From: Streptomyces mirabilis
Lineage (GTDB): Bacteria; Actinomycetota; Actinomycetes; Streptomycetales; Streptomycetaceae
Length of the DNA stretch: 64,000 nt
Direction: 5' to 3'
Assembly: GCF_039503195.1 (NCBI RefSeq)
Contig: NZ_JBCJKP010000001.1
Coordinates: 4,278,001-4,342,000 of the forward strand
Shown: positions 33,765 to 43,115 of the stretch, piece by piece
How positions within the stretch are numbered: the first letter of the stretch is position 1
Layout of the letters: each line of letters begins with the position of its first letter
Position numbers and translations under genes: made by a program
Notes under the pieces: generated by a model
Seen by the model: the letters and a program-made list of their open reading frames with translations, nothing else
What the model was told of the DNA's origin: nothing
Databases searched by the model: none

Positions 33765-35060
33765 ATGTTGACGACACGAAGGCGTGCGCTGGCGACGGCG
33801 GCGGTGGCCCTGGCGGGCTCCCTGCTGCTGGCGTCCTGCGGCAGCTCGGACAGCGGTTCCCCGGACGGCAAGACGCTGAAACTGTGGCACTACGAAGCGC
33901 CGGACAGCGCGATGGGCGTCGCCTGGAACGAGGCCATCAAGGAGTTCGAGGCGAAGCATCCCGGCGTCAAGGTGAAGTTCGAGGAGAAGGGCTTCGAGCA
34001 GATCCAGAAGACGGCCCCGATGGTCCTCAACTCGAACGACGCGCCCGACATCATGGAGTACAACAAGGGCAACGCGACGGCCGGACTGCTCTCCAAGCAG
34101 GGGCTGCTCACCGATCTGACCGCCGAGGCGACCAAGCGCGGCTGGGACAAGAAGCTCAGCGCGGGTGTGCGCACCACCAGCCAGTACGACACCAACGGGG
34201 TCATGGGCTCCGGCAAGTGGTACGGCGTGCCCAACTACGCCGAGTACACGATGGTGTTCTACAACAAGGACCTCTTCAAGAGGTACGGCATCGCCGAGCC
34301 CACCACCCTCGACCAGCTCACCGCCGCCATGGACACGTTCGTGTCGAAGGGCATCACCCCGTTGGCGAACGCGGGCGCCGAGTACGTGGCCCAGCAGTAC
34401 CTGTACCAGCTCGCCCTCTCCCAGGCCGACCGTTCCTGGGTCGACAAGTACGAGCTCTACAAGGGCAAGACGGACTTCCACGACGCCGCCTGGACGTACG
34501 CCGCCACGACCTTCGCCGACTGGGTGAAGAAGGGCTACATCAGCAAGAAGTCCACCTCGCTCAAGGCCGAGGACGCGGGCGTCTCCTTCATCCAGGGCAA
34601 GAGCCCGATCCTGTTCAGCGGCAGCTGGTGGTACGGGCGCTTCCAGACGGAGAATACGTTCGACTGGGGCACCTTCCTCTGGCCCGGCAGCAATCTCACC
34701 CTCGGCTCCGGCGGCAACCTCTGGGTCGTCCCCAAGGGCGCCAAGAACAAGGACCTCGCCTACGACTTCATCGACATCACCATGTCGCAGAAGATCCAGA
34801 ACCTGCTCGGCAACAAGGGCGGGGTCCCGGTGGGCGCCGACACCGCCGCCATCACCGACCCGAAGGCCAAGACCCTGATCGCCGACTTCAACACGCTCTC
34901 CGGCAAGGACGGGCTGGCCTTCTACCCGGACTGGCCGGTCGCCGGCTTCTACGACGTCCTCGTCTCCGAGACCCAGAAGCTGATCACGGGGAGCGAGAAA
35001 CCGGACGCCTATCTGAGCGCGCTGCAGACGGCGTACGACAAGGGCGCGCCGAAGACATGA
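33765..35060 (+). CDS. Sugar-binding lipoprotein of the GH31/GH3 operon
   Basis: 431 residues. The signal peptide (MLTTRRRALATAAVALAGSL) ends in lipobox LLASC, so the mature chain is lipid-anchored. Typical sugar-binding-protein segments follow: KLWHYEAPDS, APDIMEYNKGNA, YGVPNYAEYTMVFYNKDLF. Start ATG 33765 has GGAGG six bases upstream; an upstream open frame from 33723 is rejected. Cargo is probably a xylose-containing oligosaccharide, judging from the alpha-xylosidase downstream. It is first in an operon under two LacI-type operators. Confidence 0.94.
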   Translation: MLTTRRRALATAAVALAGSLLLASCGSSDSGSPDGKTLKLWHYEAPDSAMGVAWNEAIKEFEAKHPGVKVKFEEKGFEQIQKTAPMVLNSNDAPDIMEYNKGNATAGLLSKQGLLTDLTAEATKRGWDKKLSAGVRTTSQYDTNGVMGSGKWYGVPNYAEYTMVFYNKDLFKRYGIAEPTTLDQLTAAMDTFVSKGITPLANAGAEYVAQQYLYQLALSQADRSWVDKYELYKGKTDFHDAAWTYAATTFADWVKKGYISKKSTSLKAEDAGVSFIQGKSPILFSGSWWYGRFQTENTFDWGTFLWPGSNLTLGSGGNLWVVPKGAKNKDLAYDFIDITMSQKIQNLLGNKGGVPVGADTAAITDPKAKTLIADFNTLSGKDGLAFYPDWPVAGFYDVLVSETQKLITGSEKPDAYLSALQTAYDKGAPKT

Positions 35061-36034
35061 CGGTCACCGTCGAACGGGGCGGCCGGGTCGTCCGGAGGCA
35101 CCACCGGCACCACGGCCGTACGACGCGCCCGCGCCGCCCCCACTCCTCCTACGCCCTCTTCCTGCTCCCCGGGGTCCTCGCCTTCCTCGTGGTGATCGTC
35201 GTGCCGTTCCTGATGAACACCGGTGTGAGCTTCACCGACTGGCAGGGCGTCGGCTCGCCGACGTGGTCGGGGCTCGCCAACTACCGCGAGCTGACGCACG
35301 ACTCCGAGTTCTGGGCGTCCTTCCGGCACAGCCTGTTCATGGTCGTCGCCATGGCCGCCGTACCGACGGTCCTCGGACTCGTGCTGGCCGCCGCCCTCTT
35401 CGACTTCGTCGGCAAGCACTTCGGCACGAAGATCGCCGCCGTCCTGCGCGCCTGTTTCTACCTCCCCCAGGTCCTGCCCATCGCCGTCGCCGGCATCGTC
35501 TGGAGCTGGATCCTCGCCCCCGACAACGGCTCCCTGAACGCGCTCCTGAAGGCGGTGGGCCTCGGCTCGCTCCAGCGGGACTGGCTCGGCGACCCCGACT
35601 TCGCCCTCTACAGCGTCATGGGCGTGATGGTGTGGGTCCAGATCGGCTTCCCACTGGTCGTCTTCATGGCGGGGCTGCAGCGCGTCGACCCGCAGCTGTA
35701 CGAGGCGGCGGAGCTGGACGGCGCGGGCTGGTGGCGCCGCTTCTGGCACATCACGCTGCCGCAGATCCGCCCGGAGATCTACGTCGTCCTCCTCTGGTGC
35801 ACGATCGCCGCGCTCAAGGTGTTCGGCGCGGTGTACGTCCTCACCAAGGGCGGTCCCGGCGGCGCGACCGACGTGCCGTCCTACTTCTCCTTCACCACCT
35901 TCTTCGAGAAGACCCAGGTCGGCTACGGCGCCGCGATCTCCACCGTGCTGACCGTGATCATCCTCGTACTCGCCCTGATCGGCCTGAAGCTCCAGACCCG
36001 CGCCGAGGACGCCGAGGAAGGACTCCGCGCATGA
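35057..36034 (+). CDS. Sugar ABC transporter permease (MalF type)
   Basis: 325 residues, six membrane helices. A His/Arg-rich cytoplasmic N-terminus (RRHHRHHGRTTRPRRPH) precedes helix 1. The EAA loop is EAAELDGAGWWRRFWHI. The ATG overlaps the binding-protein stop as ATGA. It pairs with the next permease. Confidence 0.94.
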   Translation: MTVTVERGGRVVRRHHRHHGRTTRPRRPHSSYALFLLPGVLAFLVVIVVPFLMNTGVSFTDWQGVGSPTWSGLANYRELTHDSEFWASFRHSLFMVVAMAAVPTVLGLVLAAALFDFVGKHFGTKIAAVLRACFYLPQVLPIAVAGIVWSWILAPDNGSLNALLKAVGLGSLQRDWLGDPDFALYSVMGVMVWVQIGFPLVVFMAGLQRVDPQLYEAAELDGAGWWRRFWHITLPQIRPEIYVVLLWCTIAALKVFGAVYVLTKGGPGGATDVPSYFSFTTFFEKTQVGYGAAISTVLTVIILVLALIGLKLQTRAEDAEEGLRA

Positions 36035-36852
36035 CCGCCGTACGCCGCTACCCCGTCCTCGTGGCCCTGATCATCGCGGCCCTGTTCATGGTGCTGCCCT
36101 TCGGCATCGTCGCGATCAACGCGGTCAAGTCCCCCACCGAGTACTCGTCGAACGGACCCCTCAGCCTGCCCCACGGCCTCTACCTCGACGGCCTCAAGGA
36201 CTTCTGGCAGCGCGTCGACTACGGCCAGAAGCTCGTCAACTCGATCCTGATCTCCGGCTCGGTGGCGATCGGCGCCGCCATGCTGTCCGTCCTGAACGCG
36301 TACGCGATCGGCATCGGCCGCATCAAGGGCCGCACCTGGGTCCTCGCCTTCTTCGTACTGGCGAACATGCTGCCGCAGGAGGCGCTGGTCTACCCGATCT
36401 ACTACCTGAGCAAGCAAGCGGGACTCTACGACACCCGGCTCAGCGTGATCATCGTGTTCACCGTCGTCCAGGCGGCCTTCGGCACGTATCTCCTGTCCTC
36501 CGTCCTCGGGCAGTTCCCGCGCGAGATCATCGAGGCCGCCCGGATCGACGGGGCGAACAAGTGGCAGGTGCTCTGGCGGATCGTGGTCCCCGTCAGCCGC
36601 CCCACCATCGGCGTCCTCCTGGTCTTCTTCTTCATCTGGACCTGGAACGAGTTCCTGCTGCCGCTGGTCATGCTGATCTCCAACGACAACCAGACGGTGT
36701 CGGTGGCGCTCGGCGTCCTCCAGGGCCAACGCCTGATGGACGCGACCATGACCAACGCGGCGGCTCTCCTGGGCGTGCTCCCCGCGATCGTCTTCTTCCT
36801 CGTCTTCCAGCGGACACTGACCCGCGGCATCGCCGTGGGCGCGGTCAAGTAA
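36031..36852 (+). CDS. Sugar ABC transporter permease (MalG type)
   Basis: 273 residues. Six membrane helices with the EAA loop EAARIDGANKWQVLWRI. It overlaps the previous stop as ATGA. No ATPase gene follows, which again suggests MsiK. Eleven bases separate it from the alpha-xylosidase start. Confidence 0.94.
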   Translation: MTAVRRYPVLVALIIAALFMVLPFGIVAINAVKSPTEYSSNGPLSLPHGLYLDGLKDFWQRVDYGQKLVNSILISGSVAIGAAMLSVLNAYAIGIGRIKGRTWVLAFFVLANMLPQEALVYPIYYLSKQAGLYDTRLSVIIVFTVVQAAFGTYLLSSVLGQFPREIIEAARIDGANKWQVLWRIVVPVSRPTIGVLLVFFFIWTWNEFLLPLVMLISNDNQTVSVALGVLQGQRLMDATMTNAAALLGVLPAIVFFLVFQRTLTRGIAVGAVK

Positions 36853-36863
36853 GGGGTGTGGGC

Positions 36864-39142
36864 GTGAAGTTCACCGACGGCTACTGGCTGCTGCGGGAAG
36901 GCGTCACCGCGGCCCACCCGGTCGAGGTCCTCGACGTCAGCGCGTCCGACGGAACCCTCGACATCCACGCGCCGACCCAGCCCATCCGCCACCGCGGCGA
37001 CCTGCTGAAGGGACCAGTCGTGACGATCAGCGCGCACGCGCCGATGCCGGACGTCATCGGCGTCACGTTCACGCACTTCCAGGGCGAGGAACCGCGCGGC
37101 CCCCGCTTCGAGCTGCACAGGCGTGTCCAGGGGTCCGGGGTCCCCCGGAAGAACACAGCACCCCCACCGTGGAGTACGACGACGAGCACGCGACCCTCAC
37201 CGCGGGCGCCCTGTCCGTCCGGGTCGCCCGCACCACCCCCTGGCACGTCGACTTCCTCGCCCACGGCCGCGTCCTCACCACCAGCGGCCCCAAGGGCATG
37301 GGCATCATGCGGGACGCGGCCGGCGCCCACTATCTGCGCGAGCAGCTGAACCTCGGGGTCGGCACCCAGGTCTACGGCCTCGGCGAGCGCTTCGGCCCGC
37401 TCGTCAAGAACGGCCAGGTGGTGGACATGTGGAACGCCGACGGCGGCACCGCCACCGAGCAGGCCTACAAGAACGTCCCCTTCTATCTGACGGACGCGGG
37501 CTACGGCGTCTTCGTCGACCACCCGGGCCGTGTCTCCTTCGAGGTCGCCTCGGAAGCGGTCTCCCGGGTCCAGTTCAGCGCCGAGACACAGCAGTTGACG
37601 TACTACGTGATCTACGGGCCGACCCCGAAGGACATCCTGCGCACGTACACGCGGCTCACCGGCCGCCCGGCCCTCCCGCCCGCCTGGTCCTTCGGCCTGT
37701 GGCTGTCGACGTCCTTCACCACCTCCTACGACGAGGCCACCGTCACCTCCTTCATCGACGGCATGCGGGAGCGCGAACTCCCGCTCTCCGTCTTCCACTT
37801 CGACTGTTTCTGGATGCGCGAGTTCAACTGGTGCGACTTCCAGTGGGACCCGCGCGTCTTCCCCGACCCCGAAGGCATGCTGACCCGGCTGAAGGACAAG
37901 GGCCTGCACATCTGCGTGTGGATCAACCCGTACATCGCACAGCGCTCCCCGCTCTTCGCTGAGGGCAAGGCCCTGGGCCATCTGCTCAGGAAGCCCGACG
38001 GAAGTGTGTGGCAGTGGGACCTGTGGCAGCCGGGCATGGCGCTGGTCGACTTCACCAGCCCGGCCGCCCGCGACTGGTACGCCTCGAAACTGGAGGCACT
38101 GCTCGACCAGGGCGTCGACTGCTTCAAGACCGACTTCGGCGAGCGGGTCCCCGTCGACGTGGCGTACGCCGACGGCGCCGACCCGGAACGCATGCACAAC
38201 TACTACTCCTACCTCTACAACCGCACGGTCTTCGAGGTGCTGCGCAAGCACCGGGGCGAGGCGGAGGCCGTCGTCTTCGCGCGCTCGGCGACCGCCGGCA
38301 GCCAGCAGTTCCCGGTGCACTGGGGCGGCGACTGCGAGGCGACGTACGCGTCGATGGCGGAGTCGCTGCGCGGCGGGCTCAGCCTCGGCATGTCGGGCTT
38401 CGGGTTCTGGAGCCACGACATCGGCGGCTTCGAGGGAACACCGACACCGGCCCTCTTCAAACGGTGGATCGCCTTCGGGCTCCTCTCCTCCCACAGCCGA
38501 CTGCACGGCTCGTCCTCCTACCGGGTGCCGTGGCTGTTCGACGAGGAGGCCGTCGACGTGCTGCGGCTGTTCACCCGGCTGAAGCTCGGCCTCATGCCCT
38601 ATCTGTACGAGGTCGCCCGCGCCGCCCACGCGGAGGGCGTGCCGATGATGCGGGCGATGGTCCTCGAATTCCCCGACGATCCGGGGTGCGCGCACCTGGA
38701 ACGGCAGTACATGCTCGGCCCGGACCTGCTGGTCGCGCCGGTGTTCAGCGACGAGGGAGACGTCTCCTACTACGTTCCGGACGGCACCTGGACCCACTAC
38801 CTCACGGAGCACACGGTGACCGGTCCGCGCTGGGTGCGCGAGCGGCACGGCTTCCTGAGCGTGCCGCTGCTCGTGCGGCCGGGCGCGGTGATCCCGGTGG
38901 GCGCGGTGGACGACCGGCCCGACTACGTCCACGCCGACGGGGTCACGCTCAGGGCGTACGGCCTGGAGCGGGGCGCCCAGGCGACGGTGCGGGTCGGCGA
39001 TGTGACCTTCACCGTCGTACGGGAAGGAGACACGCTCCGGGCGTCCTGCAGTGATCCCTCGGCACCCTGGGGGCTGGCCTCAGGGGAGCGGACCGCGCGG
39101 GCACGGGCGGGGACCGGGTTCCTCACGGTGGAGCCGGCCTGA
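36864..39142 (+). pseudogene. Alpha-xylosidase (GH31, YicI type), interrupted by a frameshift
   Basis: The GTG start at 36864 opens MKFTDGYWLLREGVTAAHP, the usual YicI N-terminus. That frame reads well to about 37140. The rest (from about 37145) is in the frame one base earlier and holds the whole barrel: nucleophile Asp in CFKTDFGERVP and acid/base Asp in HWGGDC, both as in YicI. The join lies in GGGGTCCCCCGG (C run 37142-37146); one added base would restore one chain of about 759 residues. It is therefore either a recent mutation, a sequencing error, or a slippage site. Intact family members remove alpha-1,6-xylose from xyloglucan oligosaccharides or isoprimeverose. A shortened product could start at GTG 37169. 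Confidence 0.85.
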
Positions 39143-40155
39143 TGGTGAAGATCACCGATGTGGCGCGGCACGCCGGGGTCTCCCCCAGTACCGTCTCCTA
39201 CGCCCTCAGCGGCAAGCGCCCCATCTCCGAGGAGACCCGCCGACGCATCGAGGCCAGCATCCGCGAACTGGGCTACCGCCCGCACGCCGGGGCGCGCGCC
39301 CTCGCGAGCAGCCGGTCCAACGTCCTGGCCCTGGTGGTACCGCTGCGGGCGGGTATCCATGTGCCGGTGGTGATGCAGTTCGCGGTGTCGGTGGTGACGG
39401 CGGCACGGCAACACGACCACGACGTCCTGCTGCTGACGCAGGAGGAGGGCGAGGAGGGGCTGCGGCGGGTCGCGGACACCGCGCTGGTGGACGCGCTGAT
39501 CGTGATGGACGTCCAGCTCCACGACCCCAGGCTGCCACTGCTGCGCGCCCTGGACCGCCCCTCGGTCCTCATCGGGTTCCCTGCCGGGCCCGCCGGGCTG
39601 ACCTGCATCGACCTGGACTTCAAGGCGGCGGGCGAGCTGTGCGTCGAGCGGCTGGCGGGGCTCGGGCACCGGGTCGTGGCGCTGGTCGGGTCGCCGCCGG
39701 AGGTGTACGTACGGGGGACGGCGTTCGCCCAGCGCGTGGTGGAGGGCTTCACCGCCGCCGCCGACCGCAATGGGCTGGCGTCCTCCGTCCACCCCTGCGA
39801 GGCCTCGCCCGCCGCCGCCCGCCGGGTCGCCGAACAGCTCCTGCGCGAACAGCCGGCGCTCACCGGCGTCGTCGTGCACAACGAACCGGTCCTGGAACCG
39901 CTGATCGACGCCTTCGAGCAGCTCGGTCTGCGCGTGCCCCTCGACCTCTCCGTCACCGCGATCTGCCCGGACGAGCTCGCCGAGAACGTCCGCGTCCCCG
40001 TCACCTCCGTCGCCATCCCGTCCACCGAGGTGGGCGCGCGGGCGGTGGAACTGCTGATGAAGAAGCTGGGCGGCACCGACGTACCCGAGGCCACGCTCCT
40101 CGCACCCCGGCTGACGGAACGCGCGAGTACCGCACCGCGCACGCTGATCTCTTGA
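39142..40155 (+). CDS. LacI-family transcriptional repressor
   Basis: 337 residues. The N-terminal helix-turn-helix is KITDVARHAGVSPSTVSYAL, with the hinge helix ARALASSRSNVLALVVP. A periplasmic-binding-protein-like effector domain fills the rest. The ATG overlaps the GH31 stop as TGATG. It is the likely ligand of the two palindromes at 33674-33712, controlling its own operon. Inducer probably a xylose- or glucose-containing sugar. Confidence 0.94.
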   Translation: MVKITDVARHAGVSPSTVSYALSGKRPISEETRRRIEASIRELGYRPHAGARALASSRSNVLALVVPLRAGIHVPVVMQFAVSVVTAARQHDHDVLLLTQEEGEEGLRRVADTALVDALIVMDVQLHDPRLPLLRALDRPSVLIGFPAGPAGLTCIDLDFKAAGELCVERLAGLGHRVVALVGSPPEVYVRGTAFAQRVVEGFTAAADRNGLASSVHPCEASPAAARRVAEQLLREQPALTGVVVHNEPVLEPLIDAFEQLGLRVPLDLSVTAICPDELAENVRVPVTSVAIPSTEVGARAVELLMKKLGGTDVPEATLLAPRLTERASTAPRTLIS

Positions 40156-40166
40156 GGAGCCGTGAC

Positions 40167-43109
40167 ATGAGGAAAGGCAAGAGAAGCAGGAGAAACAGAG
40201 GAAGCAGGACAAGACAGCGGGCCTCCCTCGTCCTGGCGCTGGCGCTGACCGCCGGTCTGACAGCCACCGTTCCGGCAGGGGCGGACGACCCCGCGTACGC
40301 CTTCCGTGACCCCCGCCTCCCCGTCACCGAACGCGTGAACGACCTGCTGGGAAGGCTGACCCTCGACGAGAAGGTCTCCCTCCTCCACCAGTACGAGCCC
40401 GCGATCCCCCGCCTCGGCATCCAGTCCTTCCGCACCGGCACCGAGGCCCTGCACGGCGTCGCCTGGCTCGGCAGGGCGACCGTCTTCCCGCAGGCGATCG
40501 GTCTCGCGTCCACCTGGGACCCGGCGCTCATCCAGCAGGTCGGCTCGGCGGTCGGCGACGAGGCGCGCGGCTTCCAGCAGGAGCGCCCCGACGGCTGGGG
40601 CCTCAACCTGTGGGCGCCCGTGGTCAACCTGCTGCGCGACCCGCGCTGGGGACGCAACGAGGAGGGCTACTCCGAGGACCCGTATCTCACCGGTTCGATC
40701 TCCACGGCGTACGGCGAGGGCCTGACCGGCGGCGACCCCGACCACCTCAAGACGGCCCCCACCCTCAAGCACTACCTCGCCAACAACAACGAGGTGAACC
40801 GCGCGACCACCTCCTCCGACCTGCGCCCACGCGTCCAGCACGAGTACGACGAGGCGGCCTTCAGACCGGCCGTCGAGGCGGACGCGACGACGGGCGTGAT
40901 GGCGTCGTACAACCTGGTCAACGGCCGCCCCGACACGGTGAACCCGGACCTGGACGACGTCGTACGGACGTGGACCTCCCGAGATCTCCTGAACGTCACC
41001 GACGCCTTCGCCCCGGGCAACCTGCTCCCCGGCACCCAGAACTACTACGACACCCTCGCCGAGGGCGACGCGGCGGCGCTCAAGGCAGGCATCGACAGCT
41101 TCACGGACAACAACGGCGACTCGGCCCCGACGACCACGGCCGTCAAGTCCGCTTTGGGTACGGGCCTGTTGAAGGAGTCGGACGTCGACACGGCCGTCTC
41201 CCACATCCTCGCCGTCCGCGTCCGGCTCGGCGAGTTCGACCCGAACGGCGGCAGGTACGGCTCGATCGACCAGTCGGTCATCAACAGTCCGGCCCACCGA
41301 AAACTGGCCCGCGAGGCGGCGGCAAAGAGCGCGGTCCTGCTCAAGAACGACGGCGTACTGCCCCTGAAGGCCTCGGCGAAGAACGTGGCCGTGGTCGGTC
41401 CGCTCGCCGACACCCTCTACACGGACTGGTACTCGGGCACGCTGCCGTACGCGGTCACGCCCGCCGACGGCATCGCCACCAAGCTGGGCGCCTCGGTGGG
41501 GAGCAGCGAGGGCGTCGACCGCATCGCGCTGAGGGACACGGCGACGGGGAAGTACGTGACGGCGGGGGCGTCTCAGGCCGGTGGAGCCCTGAAGGAGAGC
41601 ACCGAGACAGGGGTGTCGGCCCAGTTCGACGCGTTCGACTGGGGCTCCGGCATCGTGACCCTGCGCTCGGCCGCCAACGGCAAGTACGTCGGCTACAACT
41701 GGTCGAACTTCGTCAACGACCAGGTCCAGCCCAACGGTTGGTACGTCCAGCAGCAGTTCGAGCTGGAGCGGCAGGACGACGGGACGTACCTGCTCCGGTA
41801 CGCCGGATACGAGACCACCGAGTCCTGGTGGTCGAACCCGGTCTACCTCGGCCCGACGGGCCCCGACGGCACCCTGGGTCTGGTCGAGAAGTCGGCGGCC
41901 GCCCACTACTCCAAGGATGTCGTCCGCAGCGGCGTGGACGAGGCCGTGGCCGCGGTGCGGGGCAAGGACACGGCGGTGGTCGTGGTCGGCTCGATGCCCG
42001 CGATCAACGGTCGCGAGGCCCACGACCGTACGGACATGGGTCTGGCCCCGTCGCAGGAGGCCCTGGTCAGGGCGGTGCGCGCGGCGAACCCGAAGACGGT
42101 CGTGGTGGTGGAGAACAGCTACCCGACCACCCTCGGCACCCTCCAGAAGGAGGTCCCGGCCCTCCTGTGGACCACCCACGCGGGCCAGGAGACGGGCAAC
42201 GCGCTCGCCGACGTCCTCTACGGCGACACGAACCCGGCGGGCCGCCTCACCCAGACCTGGTACCGGTCGGCATCGGACCTTGCCTCCATCCTCGACTACG
42301 ACATCATCAAGTCCGACCGCACCTACCAGTACTTCAAGGGGCGGCCGCTCTATCCGTTCGGCTACGGCCTGTCGTACACGACGTTCCGCTACGGCGCGCC
42401 GAAGAGGGTGGACGGCGGCTACGAGGTGGCGGTCACGAACACGGGCAAGCGGGCGGGCGACGAGGTCGTCCAGCTCTACACCCACCAGCGGGCATCGAGG
42501 GACAAGCAGCCCCTGAAGCAGCTGAAGGCGTACGCGAGGGTGTCCCTGAAGCCGGGCGAGACGAAGACGGTCCGGCTGAAGGTCCGGGCGAAGGACCTCG
42601 CGCACTGGGACGTCACCCGCTCGCAGTGGGTGGTGGAGAGCGGCACGTACGACATCCTGGTCGGCGCCTCGTCCGCCGACATCCGCTCCCGGACGTCATG
42701 GACGGTACGGGGCGAGACGATCCCACCCCGGGACCTCACGAAGGTGACCCGGGCGGAGAACTTCGACGACTACTCCCCCGGTTCCGTCCGACTGGTCGAC
42801 GAGTCGAAGGCGCGCGGGACGGCGGTGGGCGCGACGGCCGACGGGGCCTGGCTGAAGTTCTCGGACGCCCGACTTGGTTCTGGAGTGTCCGAGTTCGGCG
42901 CACGCGTCGCCGGATCGTCCGGCACGGTCGAGGTACGGCTGGGCTCGCCGACCGGCCCGCTCGTCGGCACCGCTCGTACGGGCGGCACGGCATCCCCGTA
43001 CGACTACACGACGGTGACCGCCGCCCTCACCGGCGCGGCGAAGGGGCGTACGAGCGTGTATCTGGTGCTGAGCGGGGGTGTGCGGCTGTCCACGTTCACC
43101 CTGCGCTGA
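40167..43109 (+). CDS. Secreted GH3 beta-glycosidase with inserted beta-trefoil-like domain and C-terminal CBM-like domain
   Basis: 980 residues. A signal peptide (basic RKGKRSRRNRGSRTRQRA, then ALALTAGLTATVPAGA) leads to secretion. The GH3 N domain holds nucleophile D279 in NVTDAFAP and LKHYLANNNE; the C domain resumes around residue 575 (VVVVGSMPAING). Between them (~452-575) is an insert resembling a fascin-like beta-trefoil (RDTATGKYVTAG and SAANGKYVGYNW repeats), likely for sugar binding. A fibronectin-III-like domain (~745-850) and a CBM6-like module (~862-980) finish it. Substrate is beta-xyloside or beta-glucoside. The start is ATG 40167 after GAGGAG. It is last in the operon. Confidence 0.93.
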   Translation: MRKGKRSRRNRGSRTRQRASLVLALALTAGLTATVPAGADDPAYAFRDPRLPVTERVNDLLGRLTLDEKVSLLHQYEPAIPRLGIQSFRTGTEALHGVAWLGRATVFPQAIGLASTWDPALIQQVGSAVGDEARGFQQERPDGWGLNLWAPVVNLLRDPRWGRNEEGYSEDPYLTGSISTAYGEGLTGGDPDHLKTAPTLKHYLANNNEVNRATTSSDLRPRVQHEYDEAAFRPAVEADATTGVMASYNLVNGRPDTVNPDLDDVVRTWTSRDLLNVTDAFAPGNLLPGTQNYYDTLAEGDAAALKAGIDSFTDNNGDSAPTTTAVKSALGTGLLKESDVDTAVSHILAVRVRLGEFDPNGGRYGSIDQSVINSPAHRKLAREAAAKSAVLLKNDGVLPLKASAKNVAVVGPLADTLYTDWYSGTLPYAVTPADGIATKLGASVGSSEGVDRIALRDTATGKYVTAGASQAGGALKESTETGVSAQFDAFDWGSGIVTLRSAANGKYVGYNWSNFVNDQVQPNGWYVQQQFELERQDDGTYLLRYAGYETTESWWSNPVYLGPTGPDGTLGLVEKSAAAHYSKDVVRSGVDEAVAAVRGKDTAVVVVGSMPAINGREAHDRTDMGLAPSQEALVRAVRAANPKTVVVVENSYPTTLGTLQKEVPALLWTTHAGQETGNALADVLYGDTNPAGRLTQTWYRSASDLASILDYDIIKSDRTYQYFKGRPLYPFGYGLSYTTFRYGAPKRVDGGYEVAVTNTGKRAGDEVVQLYTHQRASRDKQPLKQLKAYARVSLKPGETKTVRLKVRAKDLAHWDVTRSQWVVESGTYDILVGASSADIRSRTSWTVRGETIPPRDLTKVTRAENFDDYSPGSVRLVDESKARGTAVGATADGAWLKFSDARLGSGVSEFGARVAGSSGTVEVRLGSPTGPLVGTARTGGTASPYDYTTVTAALTGAAKGRTSVYLVLSGGVRLSTFTLR

Positions 43110-43115
43110 GGCGGG

